From the NCBI RefSeq assembly GCF_024790395.1, contig NZ_JAJISC010000006.1, positions 186,001 to 250,000 on the forward strand: a DNA stretch of 64,000 bases. The letters are read 5' to 3'. Numbering within the stretch: position 1 is the first letter of the stretch; the number at the start of each line of letters is the position of its first letter. Of this stretch, positions 35,916 to 45,075 are shown one piece after another. A program made the translations under genes and the position numbers. Under the pieces are notes generated by a model that saw nothing but the letters and a program-made list of their open reading frames with translations, ran no database searches and had not been told where the DNA came from. The stretch is from Halomonas dongshanensis (GTDB lineage: Bacteria > Pseudomonadota > Gammaproteobacteria > Pseudomonadales > Halomonadaceae).

Positions 35916-37667
35916 TTGTCACCCTCGTCCGAGCTGCTGCCATCCACGCTCGCTCAGGTAGCCCCGCGCTTAGACGCGCACGCCGAGACGTTGGCGCGTA
36001 CCGCCTTCGTCAACGCCAATGAAGCGATCATCGTCACCGACCGCGACAACGCCATCGTCGCCGTCAATCCCGCCTTTAGCGAACTGACGGGGCTTGGCCT
36101 TAACGACGTCAAGAGCCGCTCGCTCGAGACGTTCAGCCAACTGGACCTGGATGCACCGGGTGCGCCCATCAGTAAGGCGCTGCAGCGTCGTGATCGCAGC
36201 AAGAGCCAGGTGCGCTATCGCGGCCATGACGGCGAGCTTTATCCCGGGATGCTATCGATACGCCGGGTGCGCGACGCAGCCGGGGCGGTGGATCACCACG
36301 TCATCGTGCTCAGCGATCTCTCGGCGATTCCCGCCCATGCGCGTCATCTCAACCGGGAGGTCTATTTCGATGCGCTCACGGGCCTGCCCAATCTGCAGCT
36401 GCTCACCCAGCTGATCGAGGAGTCGATTCAGCACGCCGAGGCGCAGCAGCGCTCGCTGACGCTCTGCGCCCTCGACATCGACCATTTCAAGGGGATCAAC
36501 GACCGGCTTGGCCCGCAGGTCGGCGATGCGCTACTGGCCGCATTCGCTCAGCGCGTGAGCCACCTGCTCGTGGGCGACGACGTTCTGGCCCGCACCGGCG
36601 GCGACGAGTTCGTCCTGCTGCTGCATCACGATGTCGATGAGGCGTTTTTCGAGACGCTGCTCGCTGCGATCCGCCAACCGCTGATGATCGACAAGGAGGG
36701 CGTGCACCTCAGCGTCAGCCTGGGCGTGACCCGCTACCCTAGCGACCATGTGCAGGGCGACGTGTTGCTGCGCCACGCCAATCAGGCGATGTACCGCGCC
36801 AAGCAGCGCGGACGTGATACCTTCCACTTCTTCGATGCCGATCAGGACCGACAGATCCAGGTGCGCCACGAGCAGCGTCAACGCTTCGTCGAAGCGCTGG
36901 CCCACGGCGAGCTATGCCTGTACTACCAACCCCAGGTCAATATGGCCAGCGGCGAGGTCATCGGCGTCGAGGCGCTGATTCGCTGGCAGCACCCGGTGAA
37001 AGGGCTACTGTCGCCTGCCTGTTTTCTCCCTATCATCGAAGCGACGCCGCTGGAGGTCGATTTAGGCGAGTGGGTGATGGAGCAGGCGCTACGCCAGCTA
37101 AGCGCTTGGCAACGGCGAGGTATGGCGCTGCCGCTCAGCGTCAATATCAGCCCGGCGCACCTGCTCACCCATGACTTTTGCCCGCGCTTGGCGGCACTAC
37201 TGAAGCGCTACCCCGAGGTGCCGCCCAGCCTTTTGAAGCTCGAAGTGCTGGAGAGTGCTGCCATGCACGATGTGAAGCTTGCGCTTGCGCGCATGACCTG
37301 CTGTCGCGCTTTAGGCGTGCGCTTTGCCATCGACGATTTCGGCACCGGCTTCTCTTCGCTCACGCATCTGCGCCAGCTCCCGGTGGAGCTGATCAAGATC
37401 GATCAGAGCTTCGTGCGTGACATGCTTAGCGACGCCGACGACATGGCGATCGTCGAGAGTGTCATCTACATGGCCAAACGCTTCGGACGCGCCATGCTGG
37501 CCGAGGGCGTGGAGAGCGTGGCCCACGCCGAGGCGCTGCTAGCGCTCGGCTGCGAGCTGGCCCAGGGTTACGGCATCGCCCGCCCCATGCCCGCCGACGC
37601 GCTGTGCGACTGGATGGCGGGCTGGCCATCGAGCACGGCGTGGCAAGCGCTAGCAGGGCGCGATTAG
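35916..37667 (+). CDS. PAS-GGDEF-EAL c-di-GMP protein
   Basis: A 583 aa cytoplasmic protein starting at TTG (AAGGAG six bases upstream). PAS residues about 28-140; GGDEF domain with intact GGDEF at 228-232 and LDIDHFK near 187; EAL domain with VEALIRW (Glu352), VNISPAHL, IDDFGTGFSS, IKIDQSF and EGVES. The RxxD inhibitory site is absent. Both halves look catalytically possible, so it may make or degrade c-di-GMP depending on the PAS signal. Bordered by its own leader hairpin at 35782. Confidence 0.9.
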   Translation: MSPSSELLPSTLAQVAPRLDAHAETLARTAFVNANEAIIVTDRDNAIVAVNPAFSELTGLGLNDVKSRSLETFSQLDLDAPGAPISKALQRRDRSKSQVRYRGHDGELYPGMLSIRRVRDAAGAVDHHVIVLSDLSAIPAHARHLNREVYFDALTGLPNLQLLTQLIEESIQHAEAQQRSLTLCALDIDHFKGINDRLGPQVGDALLAAFAQRVSHLLVGDDVLARTGGDEFVLLLHHDVDEAFFETLLAAIRQPLMIDKEGVHLSVSLGVTRYPSDHVQGDVLLRHANQAMYRAKQRGRDTFHFFDADQDRQIQVRHEQRQRFVEALAHGELCLYYQPQVNMASGEVIGVEALIRWQHPVKGLLSPACFLPIIEATPLEVDLGEWVMEQALRQLSAWQRRGMALPLSVNISPAHLLTHDFCPRLAALLKRYPEVPPSLLKLEVLESAAMHDVKLALARMTCCRALGVRFAIDDFGTGFSSLTHLRQLPVELIKIDQSFVRDMLSDADDMAIVESVIYMAKRFGRAMLAEGVESVAHAEALLALGCELAQGYGIARPMPADALCDWMAGWPSSTAWQALAGRD

Positions 37668-37680
37668 CGCAGGAATCACC

Positions 37681-37905
37681 ATGCCCCACATCGATATCGT
37701 CTTGCAGTTGGACCGTGCCACGTGCCTTGCCTACTACGCAGGGCGCTTTGATAACGTGCGCGCGCGCAGCGTCGAGGGGCGCTGGGTGCACTTTCCTGCC
37801 ACGGCGCTACGTCACATCGTTGGGCCCGACGGGATCAACGGGGTATTTCGGCTGTGCTTTAGCGAAGCGGGCAAGTTTCAGTCGATCACACGGCTGCCGA
37901 CTTAA
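37681..37905 (+). CDS. DUF2835 family protein
   Basis: A 74 aa protein, 13 bases after the c-di-GMP gene. MPHIDIVLQLDRATCLAYYAG and the pattern GRWVHFPATALRHIVGPDGI match DUF2835, small single-domain proteins of gammaproteobacteria of unknown function. No signal or membrane helix. Its proximity suggests co-transcription. Confidence 0.78.
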   Translation: MPHIDIVLQLDRATCLAYYAGRFDNVRARSVEGRWVHFPATALRHIVGPDGINGVFRLCFSEAGKFQSITRLPT

Positions 37906-38091
37906 GACAATGCACTCAAAGAGGGCGTTTTTCAGGCGATGCGCCTTCTTGAGGCGAATCGAAGAGGCCATTTTCTTGTAGAAGTTGCCGTTTTTGGTCC
38001 ATCGGCCCGTAAAGGCGTAAATATTTCTCTACTGGCACCGCGCTTGCTTCTATACTTCGCGTCTCGCGCTTTCGGCTCACCCGTCGAAAGG

Positions 38092-38118
38092 CGGCAGCCC
38101 GCTTACCCGGCGGGGCTG
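38092..38118 (+). other. Leader hairpin
   Basis: GCAGCCC pairs with GGGCTGC about 25 bases before the RBS of the next gene. Nothing else was recognised in the 37906-38140 gap. Confidence 0.35.
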
Positions 38119-38140
38119 CGTGTCTTATAGGAGATATACC

Positions 38141-38719
38141 ATGTCTGCCTCACCCGTTACCTTGATGGTGGCGCGTCGCGTTGCCAACGGCCGCTATCAG
38201 GACTTCAATCGCTGGCTCAACGAGGGTCGCGATCTGGCTGCCGACTTCCCCGGTTATCTGGGCTCCGGCGTGCTTGCGCCGCCTGCCGACGATGACGAGT
38301 ACCAGATCATCTTTCGCTTCAGCAGCCAGGCGACCCTGGCCACCTGGGAGCACTCGGCTTCACGCCGTGCTTGGCTTGCGCGCGGACGAGGCCTCTTTGC
38401 AGCGCCTCAGGAACACCGTGCCACGGGGCTCGATCGCTGGTTTTCAGCCGCCCATGCCCCCGTGCCGCCGCGCTGGAAGCAGATGATCGCGGTCTGGATC
38501 GCCTTCTTCCCCATCTCGCTGCTGTTTCAGTGGCTGTTTGGTAGCGTGATCGCCGATTGGGCGCTGGTGCCACGGGTCATGGCCAGCACCCTGATACTGA
38601 CGCCGATAATGGTCGGTATGTTCATTCCGCTTTCCACGCGCCTTTTGGCACCGTGGCTACAGGGCAAATGGTCGCTGCGCGAGTGGCTGAATGGGCGCCG
38701 GGAAACTTCTCGTACCTAG
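38141..38719 (+). CDS. Antibiotic biosynthesis monooxygenase-like protein with two membrane helices
   Basis: A 192 aa protein from ATG 38141 (AGGAGA seven bases upstream). Residues 1-95 form an ABM dimeric barrel (VARRVANGRYQDFNRW, HSASRRAWL). Two hydrophobic segments follow (about 115-135 and 148-170), then a basic tail. ABM-plus-two-helix proteins are common but of unknown function; catalytic residues of quinone-forming monooxygenases cannot be confirmed. The 261-base gap after it (38720-38980) is AT-rich with no recognisable signal. Confidence 0.75.
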   Translation: MSASPVTLMVARRVANGRYQDFNRWLNEGRDLAADFPGYLGSGVLAPPADDDEYQIIFRFSSQATLATWEHSASRRAWLARGRGLFAAPQEHRATGLDRWFSAAHAPVPPRWKQMIAVWIAFFPISLLFQWLFGSVIADWALVPRVMASTLILTPIMVGMFIPLSTRLLAPWLQGKWSLREWLNGRRETSRT

Positions 38720-38980
38720 GTGTTTGAGGGGGCTTTAAGCGCTTACGAGAACTTTATACGGCTAAATAATGCCTACTAAAATACCGCTAAAAGAAATAAA
38801 ATTAGGCTAAGTATCATTCGCTTGCGTGTAATTCTCGCGCTTAGAGACGCGGGCGGCGCCATGGGGTTCAACGTTGCAATCGGCTAAGCTTACGTTAGGG
38901 TCAGTAAAGGGCCTTTAGCTAGGTCTTGTACTACATCCTAACGGCTGTGCTGCTGGGACCATGGTCCCCATGGAGTGGTT

Positions 38981-39652
38981 ATGATTCGCCTACATCACCT
39001 GGAAAAATCGCGTTCGCACCGCGTGGTCTGGCTGCTAGAGTCGCTAGGGCTGGAGTACGAGCTGGTGACCTACCCACGCGATGAAAACACCCAGCTCGCT
39101 CCCGATGCTCTGAAGCAGATTCATCCTCTCGGTAAATCGCCGGTGATCACCGATGGCGAACTGACCGTGGCCGAATCGGGTGCCATCATCGATTACCTTA
39201 TCGAGCGTTATGGCGAAGGGCGCAGCCGACCTGATAGTAATGATCTTCCAGAGTGGACCCAGTATCGCTACTGGCTGCATTACGCCGAAGGCTCGCTGAT
39301 GCCGCCTCTGCTGATGCGGCTGATATTTGGTCAAGTTCCCAAGCGCTCCCCCTGGTACATTCGCCCCGTAGCCCAAGGAATCAGCGACAGCGTGCTCAAG
39401 CGTTTTTTGAAACCCCAAATTCGTCAGCATTTGCGCTTCATCGAGCGCCATCTCGAAGAGCGCGGTAATTTTGCTGGTCAGTGGCCAAGTGGTGCCGACA
39501 TTCAGATGAGCTTCCCGCTCCAGGCAGTAGCGTCCAGCCAGTCGCTCGAAGACTACCCCGCAATTGCCGCCTTCGTTGCACGCATTAATGCCGACCCCGC
39601 ATGGCAGCGTGCGGTCAAGCGTGCCGGGCCTTTGACCATGCCTGGCATGTGA
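38981..39652 (+). CDS. Glutathione S-transferase family protein
   Basis: A 223 aa protein from ATG 38981 (GGAG upstream). Thioredoxin-like N-terminal domain: LHHLEKSRSHRVVWLLESLG with catalytic-type Ser, PLGKSPVITDGELTVAESGA for glutathione binding. All-helical C-terminus. It probably conjugates or reduces electrophiles in the cytoplasm. Seven bases separate it from the next gene, so the two are likely co-transcribed. Confidence 0.85.
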   Translation: MIRLHHLEKSRSHRVVWLLESLGLEYELVTYPRDENTQLAPDALKQIHPLGKSPVITDGELTVAESGAIIDYLIERYGEGRSRPDSNDLPEWTQYRYWLHYAEGSLMPPLLMRLIFGQVPKRSPWYIRPVAQGISDSVLKRFLKPQIRQHLRFIERHLEERGNFAGQWPSGADIQMSFPLQAVASSQSLEDYPAIAAFVARINADPAWQRAVKRAGPLTMPGM

Positions 39653-39659
39653 CGCCCGC

Positions 39660-41885
39660 ATGACGATAAACGCTGTGCGCGCCTGCCTGCTCAGCCGTGC
39701 TATCGGGCTATTAGTGCTGCCCGTATTGCTGTCTGCACCCATGGCAGTGGCACAGGAGTCGCTACGCGTTGGGGTCTATCACAACCCGCCCAAACTCGTC
39801 GCCGACGATGACCAAAGGCTCAGCGGCATCATGGGCGAGTTGCTCATCGCCATGGCCGAGGAAGAGCAGTGGGAGCTCATCCCCTTCACCTGCGAGTTTC
39901 AAGAGTGCCTGAGAGCGCTGGAGCTGGGCGAGCTCGACCTGCTGCCTGACGTAGCCTGGACCAGCGAGCGCGCTGAGCTTTTTGCCTACCATCAAGAGCC
40001 GGTGATGTATAGCTGGTCGCAGCTTTATCAGGGCGAGGGCGAACCCATCGAGGCGCTATTCGATCTCGAGGATAAGCGCGTGGCGGTCGTGTCGGGATCG
40101 GTGCAGGAGCGCTACCTGCGTAACGTCATTCAGCGCTTCGATATCGACGTGCAGTGGGTAGGCGTTGCGAGCTTCGCCGAGGGGTTTTTGGCGGTGCAAC
40201 AGGGGCAGGCGGACGTGGCCGCCAGCAACCACCTATTCGGCGTTTGGCGCGCCGACGAGTACGGTTTGCACGAGACCTCGGTCATCTTTCAGCCCATGCG
40301 TCTTTTCTATTTGGGAGCGCCGAACATCGACCCGCAGATTCTCGCGCGTATCGACGCCCATCTCGTGCGCTGGAAGGAAAACCCCGAGTCGATCTATTTC
40401 GAGATCATGAGCGCGTGGAACGGCCAACGCCAAGCGCCACGCGCGACGCATTTTCACTGGGGCTGGTGGGCCCTGGCGCTCTTTGCGCTGCTAGCGGCCG
40501 TGGCGCTTGGCGTGTGGGCGATTCGGCGGCGCGGGCTCTCCCAGAAGCCCTCGCCCGAGTTTCTGGAGATGCAGTCGCGTACGCACTACTTGGCCTACTA
40601 CGATGCCTTGACTGGTCTGCCCAACCGCCGGTTCTTGATCGACTCGCTGCGCGCCGCCATCGACCGCGACGCACGGGTAGTGAGCTTCAGCGCCGTGTTG
40701 GTCATCGATCTGGATAACTTTAGCCGTATTAACGATACCCAAGGCCACGACAGCGGCGACTGCCTGCTGGTCAGCGTCGCCGAGCAGCTACGCCAGCGCC
40801 TGGCTGATCAGGGAACAGTGGCGCGCTTGAGCAGCGACGAATTCGCCGTGCTGATTAGTGAGCTCGGTGCCGAGCAGCATAGCGCGATGCAAGCCGCCGA
40901 GCGGGCGGCCGGTCAGGTACTAGAGGCCGTCTCACAACTGCGCAACGGCCAAGCCGTGCCCGTTGGGGCGAGTATCGGCATTGCCCTATTCAACGGCCAT
41001 GACCCGACCACGGATAGCGTACTCCAGCAGGCCGATATCGCCCTGCAGCAGGCCAAGCGCCTTGGTGGCAACCGCTTTGCTTTCTTCAATGGTGAGATGC
41101 AGGCCAGTGTGTTGGAGCGCGCGAACCTCGAAGCGGATCTGCACCACGCCTTGGCGCGCGCCGAGCTCAGCCTGCACTACCAAGTGCAGGTGGATCATCA
41201 GGGCGCGACCGTTGGCGTCGAAGCACTGCTGCGCTGGCAGCACCCGCGACGTGGCTGGGTGGCGCCCGATATCTTCGTGCCACTGGCCGAAGAGACCGGG
41301 CTGATCGTACCGATAGGCCACTGGGTGCTGGCCTCGGCCTGTCAGTTGCTTGGTCAGTGGGCGCAGTCACCGACGCATGCGGGATTGAGCGTTTCGGTCA
41401 ACGTTAGCGCCGTACAGTTCCAGCAGACGGATTTCGTGCGCGACTTGGAAGGCCTCTTGGCCCAGCACCAAGCGCCGCCTGGACGCTTGGTGCTGGAGGT
41501 GACCGAGAGTTTGCTGATGCGCGAGCCGGTGCGTATTCGCAACGTCATGCTACGACTGCGCTCCCAAGGCGTGCGCTTCGCCCTCGACGATTTCGGTACC
41601 GGCTTTTCGTCGCTGAGCTATCTAAAACGCTTGCCGCTGGATGAGCTCAAGATCGACCAGTCCTTCATCCGCGATCTGTTGAACGATAAGGCCGATGCCG
41701 CCATCGTCGATACCACGATTTTGCTGGCGGTTAGCTTAGGGCTGACCGTGGTGGCCGAAGGGGTGGAGACACAGGCTCAGTTCGACTGGCTCAAGGGGCA
41801 CGGCTGTTACCGTTATCAAGGCTATCTCTTTGGTCGCCCCGTGCCCCTCGATGCGCTGTTCGCCCCTCCCGAGGTAACGCGTTAA
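39660..41885 (+). CDS. Periplasmic SBP_bac_3 sensor, degenerate GGDEF and intact EAL domain
   Basis: A 741 aa membrane sensor. Signal peptide, then a solute-binding domain of amino-acid-ABC type (about 33-255); membrane helix 268-287; GGDEF domain where the site is SSDEF (391-395), so cyclase activity is unlikely; EAL domain with VEALLRW (Glu521), VTESLLM, LDDFGTGFSS, LKIDQSF and EGVET. It is likely a ligand-controlled c-di-GMP phosphodiesterase. It is convergent with nhaD and their stop codons overlap in TTAA. Confidence 0.88.
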   Translation: MTINAVRACLLSRAIGLLVLPVLLSAPMAVAQESLRVGVYHNPPKLVADDDQRLSGIMGELLIAMAEEEQWELIPFTCEFQECLRALELGELDLLPDVAWTSERAELFAYHQEPVMYSWSQLYQGEGEPIEALFDLEDKRVAVVSGSVQERYLRNVIQRFDIDVQWVGVASFAEGFLAVQQGQADVAASNHLFGVWRADEYGLHETSVIFQPMRLFYLGAPNIDPQILARIDAHLVRWKENPESIYFEIMSAWNGQRQAPRATHFHWGWWALALFALLAAVALGVWAIRRRGLSQKPSPEFLEMQSRTHYLAYYDALTGLPNRRFLIDSLRAAIDRDARVVSFSAVLVIDLDNFSRINDTQGHDSGDCLLVSVAEQLRQRLADQGTVARLSSDEFAVLISELGAEQHSAMQAAERAAGQVLEAVSQLRNGQAVPVGASIGIALFNGHDPTTDSVLQQADIALQQAKRLGGNRFAFFNGEMQASVLERANLEADLHHALARAELSLHYQVQVDHQGATVGVEALLRWQHPRRGWVAPDIFVPLAEETGLIVPIGHWVLASACQLLGQWAQSPTHAGLSVSVNVSAVQFQQTDFVRDLEGLLAQHQAPPGRLVLEVTESLLMREPVRIRNVMLRLRSQGVRFALDDFGTGFSSLSYLKRLPLDELKIDQSFIRDLLNDKADAAIVDTTILLAVSLGLTVVAEGVETQAQFDWLKGHGCYRYQGYLFGRPVPLDALFAPPEVTR

Positions 41886-43390
41886 CCTACCATGAAGCTC
41901 TCGGCGTTGAGCCATAGGTGAACGGCGATGCTGGCGGCGTAGCCTAGTAAGATCGCCGGTGCCCAGCGCAAATGCCCCATAAAGGTATACTGGCCGCGCG
42001 CTTGCCCCATCACCGCCACCCCCGCCGCTGACCCAATCGATAGCAAGCTGCCGCCGACCCCAGCGGTGAGGGTAATGAGCAGCCACTGGCCGTGGCTCAT
42101 GTCGGGCTGCATCGTCAGCACTGCGAACATCACCGGGATGTTATCGATCACCGCCGAGATCACCCCTAGCGTTACGTTGGCCCAGGTCGCGCTCCAACCA
42201 CTGTAGAGCGCCTCGGACAAAAGCCCCAAGTAGCCCATGAAACCAAGCCCGCCAACGCACATCACCACGCCGTAGAAGAACAGCAGCGTATCCCACTCGG
42301 CGCGGGCGACGCGGTTGAAAACGTCGAAAGGCACGACGCTGCCGAGCTGTTCGAGCTTTTTCACGTCGCCGCGACGGCTGTAGCGCTCGCGCTTGCGCGC
42401 AAGCGAACGCGACAGGCTCTTGCGCAGGTAAAAGCCGAAAAACTGCAGGTAGCCAAGGCCGGTCATCATGCCCAGCACTGGTGGTAGATGGAGCACGGTA
42501 TGGCAGAGAACGGCGGTCACGATGGTGATCAAGAACAGCAGCACGATGCGCCGGGCGCCGCGCTTGAGCGAGACCTCTTCGTATACGCTAGCTGGTTTAC
42601 GGTTGTCGATGAAGAAACTCATGATGAGCGCAGGTACGAGGAAATTGACCAGCGCGGGAACGAATAGAATGAAGAACGCCTGAAATTCGACCATGCCCGC
42701 CTGCCATACCATCAGCGTGGTGATATCACCAAAGGGGCTGAACGCACCGCCAGCGTTGGCGGCGACCACGATGTTGATGCACGCGAGGTTGATGAAGCGC
42801 TTGTCGCCTTCGGCCACCTTGGTGATGACGGCGCACATCAGGAGCGCCGTGGTGAGGTTGTCGGCGATCGGCGAGAGCATGAAAGCAAGCCCTCCGGTCA
42901 GCCAGAAGAGCGCGCGGTAGTCGAAGCCCTTGCGCAGCATCCACGAGCGCAAGGCATCGAAGATGCGCCGCTCCTCCATGGCGTTGATATAGGTCATCGC
43001 CACGAGCAGAAAGAGCATGAGCTCGGTGAATTCCAAGAGGGTGACGCGAAAGGCATATTCCGACGCCTCGGAAAGCCCGTTTTGCACGTAGACCCAGCCA
43101 ATCAAGCTCCAAATGACCCCGGCCGCGACCAGCACCGGCTTGGACTTGCGCATGTGCAGCTTTTCCTCGGCCATGACCAGGGCGTAGGCCAGCACGAAAA
43201 TGGCAATAGCGATGGCCCCGGTAAGGGAGCGGGTCATATCGAGCTCGCCCACGGCGGCCACGACCGCTGGGCTTAGCGTCAATGCCGATAGCCCCGCCGC
43301 TAGGAGGAGCCTGCGTCGAGTGAGATGAGCGCATAAAAAACGCCAGCTCGATGAGGTTCGATGCTGGCGTTGGGATATGAAGGCGGACAT
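41882..43390 (-). CDS. nhaD: Na+/H+ antiporter NhaD
   Basis: A 502 aa, 12-13 helix antiporter important for sodium efflux in halophiles. Motifs LSPIADNLTTALLMCAV and AGGAFSPFGDITTLMVW, plus VISAVIDNIPVMFAVL, are characteristic of NhaD/ArsB-fold transporters. The annotated ATG is preceded by GAGGAG about ten bases away. A terminator-like hairpin lies inside codons 8-20, so expression may be attenuated or the start annotation may be wrong; no ATG in frame exists just downstream. A palindrome lies upstream at 43455. Confidence 0.9.
   Translation of the reverse strand: MSAFISQRQHRTSSSWRFLCAHLTRRRLLLAAGLSALTLSPAVVAAVGELDMTRSLTGAIAIAIFVLAYALVMAEEKLHMRKSKPVLVAAGVIWSLIGWVYVQNGLSEASEYAFRVTLLEFTELMLFLLVAMTYINAMEERRIFDALRSWMLRKGFDYRALFWLTGGLAFMLSPIADNLTTALLMCAVITKVAEGDKRFINLACINIVVAANAGGAFSPFGDITTLMVWQAGMVEFQAFFILFVPALVNFLVPALIMSFFIDNRKPASVYEEVSLKRGARRIVLLFLITIVTAVLCHTVLHLPPVLGMMTGLGYLQFFGFYLRKSLSRSLARKRERYSRRGDVKKLEQLGSVVPFDVFNRVARAEWDTLLFFYGVVMCVGGLGFMGYLGLLSEALYSGWSATWANVTLGVISAVIDNIPVMFAVLTMQPDMSHGQWLLITLTAGVGGSLLSIGSAAGVAVMGQARGQYTFMGHLRWAPAILLGYAASIAVHLWLNAESFMVG
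43335..43371 (-). terminator. Terminator/attenuator-like hairpin inside the nhaD N-terminus
   Basis: On the minus strand AACGCCAGC pairs with GCTGGCGTT, extended by TCGA/TCGA with one bulge, and is followed by six T. It is a complete intrinsic terminator shape located 20-57 bases after the nhaD ATG, on the same strand. Confidence 0.6.
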
Positions 43391-43844
43391 GGCAACATGT
43401 CTCCTCGATCAAAGGAAAGGAAGGGTTTGAAAACTCCGCCATTTTAATGCTTTGTATTGCAATGCAATATGTGATTAAAGCGAACGAGATTTGCGCTAGA
43501 TAGGTGTTAAAGCGTCTTTTTTTAGTAAGTTAAACGTTTGGGTAATAGTAAGTAAAAATATTAAATGATGAGTGATGAAAACGTCTTAATCGTTTGGCTA
43601 ATAGCCATTGGTTTAAAGCGGTTATATAAATTTTAGTAGCAGCACACCGTGTTTTAATTTGATGCGACTGCATCAAGTTAATAACCGTGCGGCTTTATTA
43701 GCGATCGCTTAAATGCAGGCCTCCTATGACCACGCATTCCTGCTCGGCGGCGAACATGCTATGTTGGCGCGCCCTGCCTAACGATAAGGGCGGAAAGCCC
43801 TACTTCTAACAGGCCGTTGGCCGCTGGATATCAGGAATAGAACC
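43391..43844. other. 454-base divergent control region of nhaD and the TAXI-TRAP operon
   Basis: AT-rich and non-coding. It contains the palindrome TATTGCA-A-TGCAATA (43455-43469), 65 bases before nhaD, and a second palindrome at 43659-43676. A 60-70 base A/T-rich block (43500-43580) may hold promoters. No gene was seen. Confidence 0.6.
43659..43676. promoter_or_regulatory. Operator-like palindrome TTGATGC-GACT-GCATCAA
   Basis: Perfect 7-base inverted repeat, continuing to 10 bases per arm with one mismatch (AA-TTGATGC type arms). It lies about 170 bases before the TAXI binding-protein start, a plausible dimeric regulator site. Confidence 0.5.
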
Positions 43845-44822
43845 ATGCGCTCCTTGCTACGTCCTCTTTCTCGAATGACGATGTCTGCCGTGATGACGAT
43901 AACGGCGCTCACCCTTAGCCTATCGGCCCAGGCCGACACGCGAGTGACCTATAAATCGGCCTCTGCCGGTACCGCCTATTACCAGATGGGTGTCGAGCTT
44001 TCCGAAGCGATTCGCCAGGGCAGCGATGGCGCCATCGTGCTTACCCTCGAGGAGAGCCAGGGCTCGGTGCAGAACGTCATGGAAGTGATGGCGCGTCAAG
44101 GCAACTATGTGTTCACTACGCCGCCTGCATTGGTCGAGCAGGCCATGGCCGGTGAAGGCGCTTTCTCGCAGCGCCAGAGCCCGCGTTTTCAGGACATCCG
44201 AGGCCTGTTTCCCATTCCCGCAATCACCATGCACTTCATCGTTGCCGGTAACCAGGGCGTGGTGGGCATCGATGCGCTGGCCGACAAACACGTGCTGATC
44301 GGGCGTGGCACCTTCGGCGCCCGTGAAGCCGAGCGCTACCTCGAACTCTTCGACTTGAATGGCCGCGTGCGTATCGCCGACGCGGCGCTAGGCAGCGGTC
44401 CGGACGCGCTGAAAAACGGCCAGATCGATGGTTTCGTGACTGCAAGTTCCTACCCCACGCCGAACATCATCGAAGTCGCCGCTAGCATGCCGATCGCTCT
44501 GGTCAGCTTGAGCGACGAGCAGATCGAGCAGACTGGTGCGCCGCGCCAGACCATTCCAGGTGGCACCTACCCCGGCATCGACGAAGACGTAGAGACCACC
44601 TCGCTGCCGGTGATGGCCTACACCACTACGCAAATGGATGACGACACCGCCTACGCCCTGACCAAGACCTTCTGGGAGCGGCGCGACGCCATGGCCGAAG
44701 AAGCCGCCTGGTGGGGTGGTATCACCACCGATATGCTGGCCAACATGGCGGGCACTCTGCACCCCGGTGCGCTGCGTTACTATGACGAAGTCGGTATCGA
44801 GGTGCCTGACGCGCTGCGCTAG
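43845..44822 (+). CDS. TAXI-type TRAP solute-binding protein
   Basis: A 325 aa exported protein: signal about residues 1-30 ending SAQA, then YKSASAGTAYYQMGVELSEAI, the TAXI family opening, and DKHVLIGRGTFGAREAERYL. It binds a carboxylate or amino-acid-like solute in the periplasm for the fused permease downstream; the ligand cannot be read from sequence. A structured 250-base gap separates it from the permease gene. Confidence 0.88.
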   Translation: MRSLLRPLSRMTMSAVMTITALTLSLSAQADTRVTYKSASAGTAYYQMGVELSEAIRQGSDGAIVLTLEESQGSVQNVMEVMARQGNYVFTTPPALVEQAMAGEGAFSQRQSPRFQDIRGLFPIPAITMHFIVAGNQGVVGIDALADKHVLIGRGTFGAREAERYLELFDLNGRVRIADAALGSGPDALKNGQIDGFVTASSYPTPNIIEVAASMPIALVSLSDEQIEQTGAPRQTIPGGTYPGIDEDVETTSLPVMAYTTTQMDDDTAYALTKTFWERRDAMAEEAAWWGGITTDMLANMAGTLHPGALRYYDEVGIEVPDALR

Positions 44823-44862
44823 GCTCTGTATGTAAAGTGCCTGCGCTCGACAATACGGCGTT

Positions 44863-44921
44863 AAAAATTGACTCAGAATACTCATTTACCACGTGTAAAC
44901 TCCGTTTCTTCGTCAATTTTT
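44863..44921 (+). other. Long-range inverted repeat after the TAXI gene
   Basis: AAAAATTGAC pairs perfectly with GTCAATTTTT around a 39-base loop that itself holds TTTAC-CACGT-GTAAA. The T run at the end could terminate part of the transcription. Confidence 0.5.
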
Positions 44922-45010
44922 GCCTTGTCTTGTCTTCGCTCGACGACTTTTCATACAGACCCTAGGCCTCTGGGATAAGCGCTTGGGCTGAATTAATGCA
45001 TTTTCTTCTC

Positions 45011-45034
45011 GACGCCACGGGAGCCCGTGGCGTC
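45011..45034 (+). other. Strong intercistronic hairpin before the TRAP permease
   Basis: GACGCCACGG-GAGC-CCGTGGCGTC is a perfect 10-base stem 42 bases before the permease ATG. Its position suggests attenuation or 3'-end protection, giving more binding protein than permease. Confidence 0.65.
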
Positions 45035-45075
45035 GTCATTTCATAGTGATCGATGTGGTGCAGGTGAACGACGAT

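Noticed and set aside
42726-43442. 238-codon minus frame near the nhaD start
   Set aside because: Out of frame with nhaD, whose membrane segments and family motifs are continuous; the product is Arg/His-rich.
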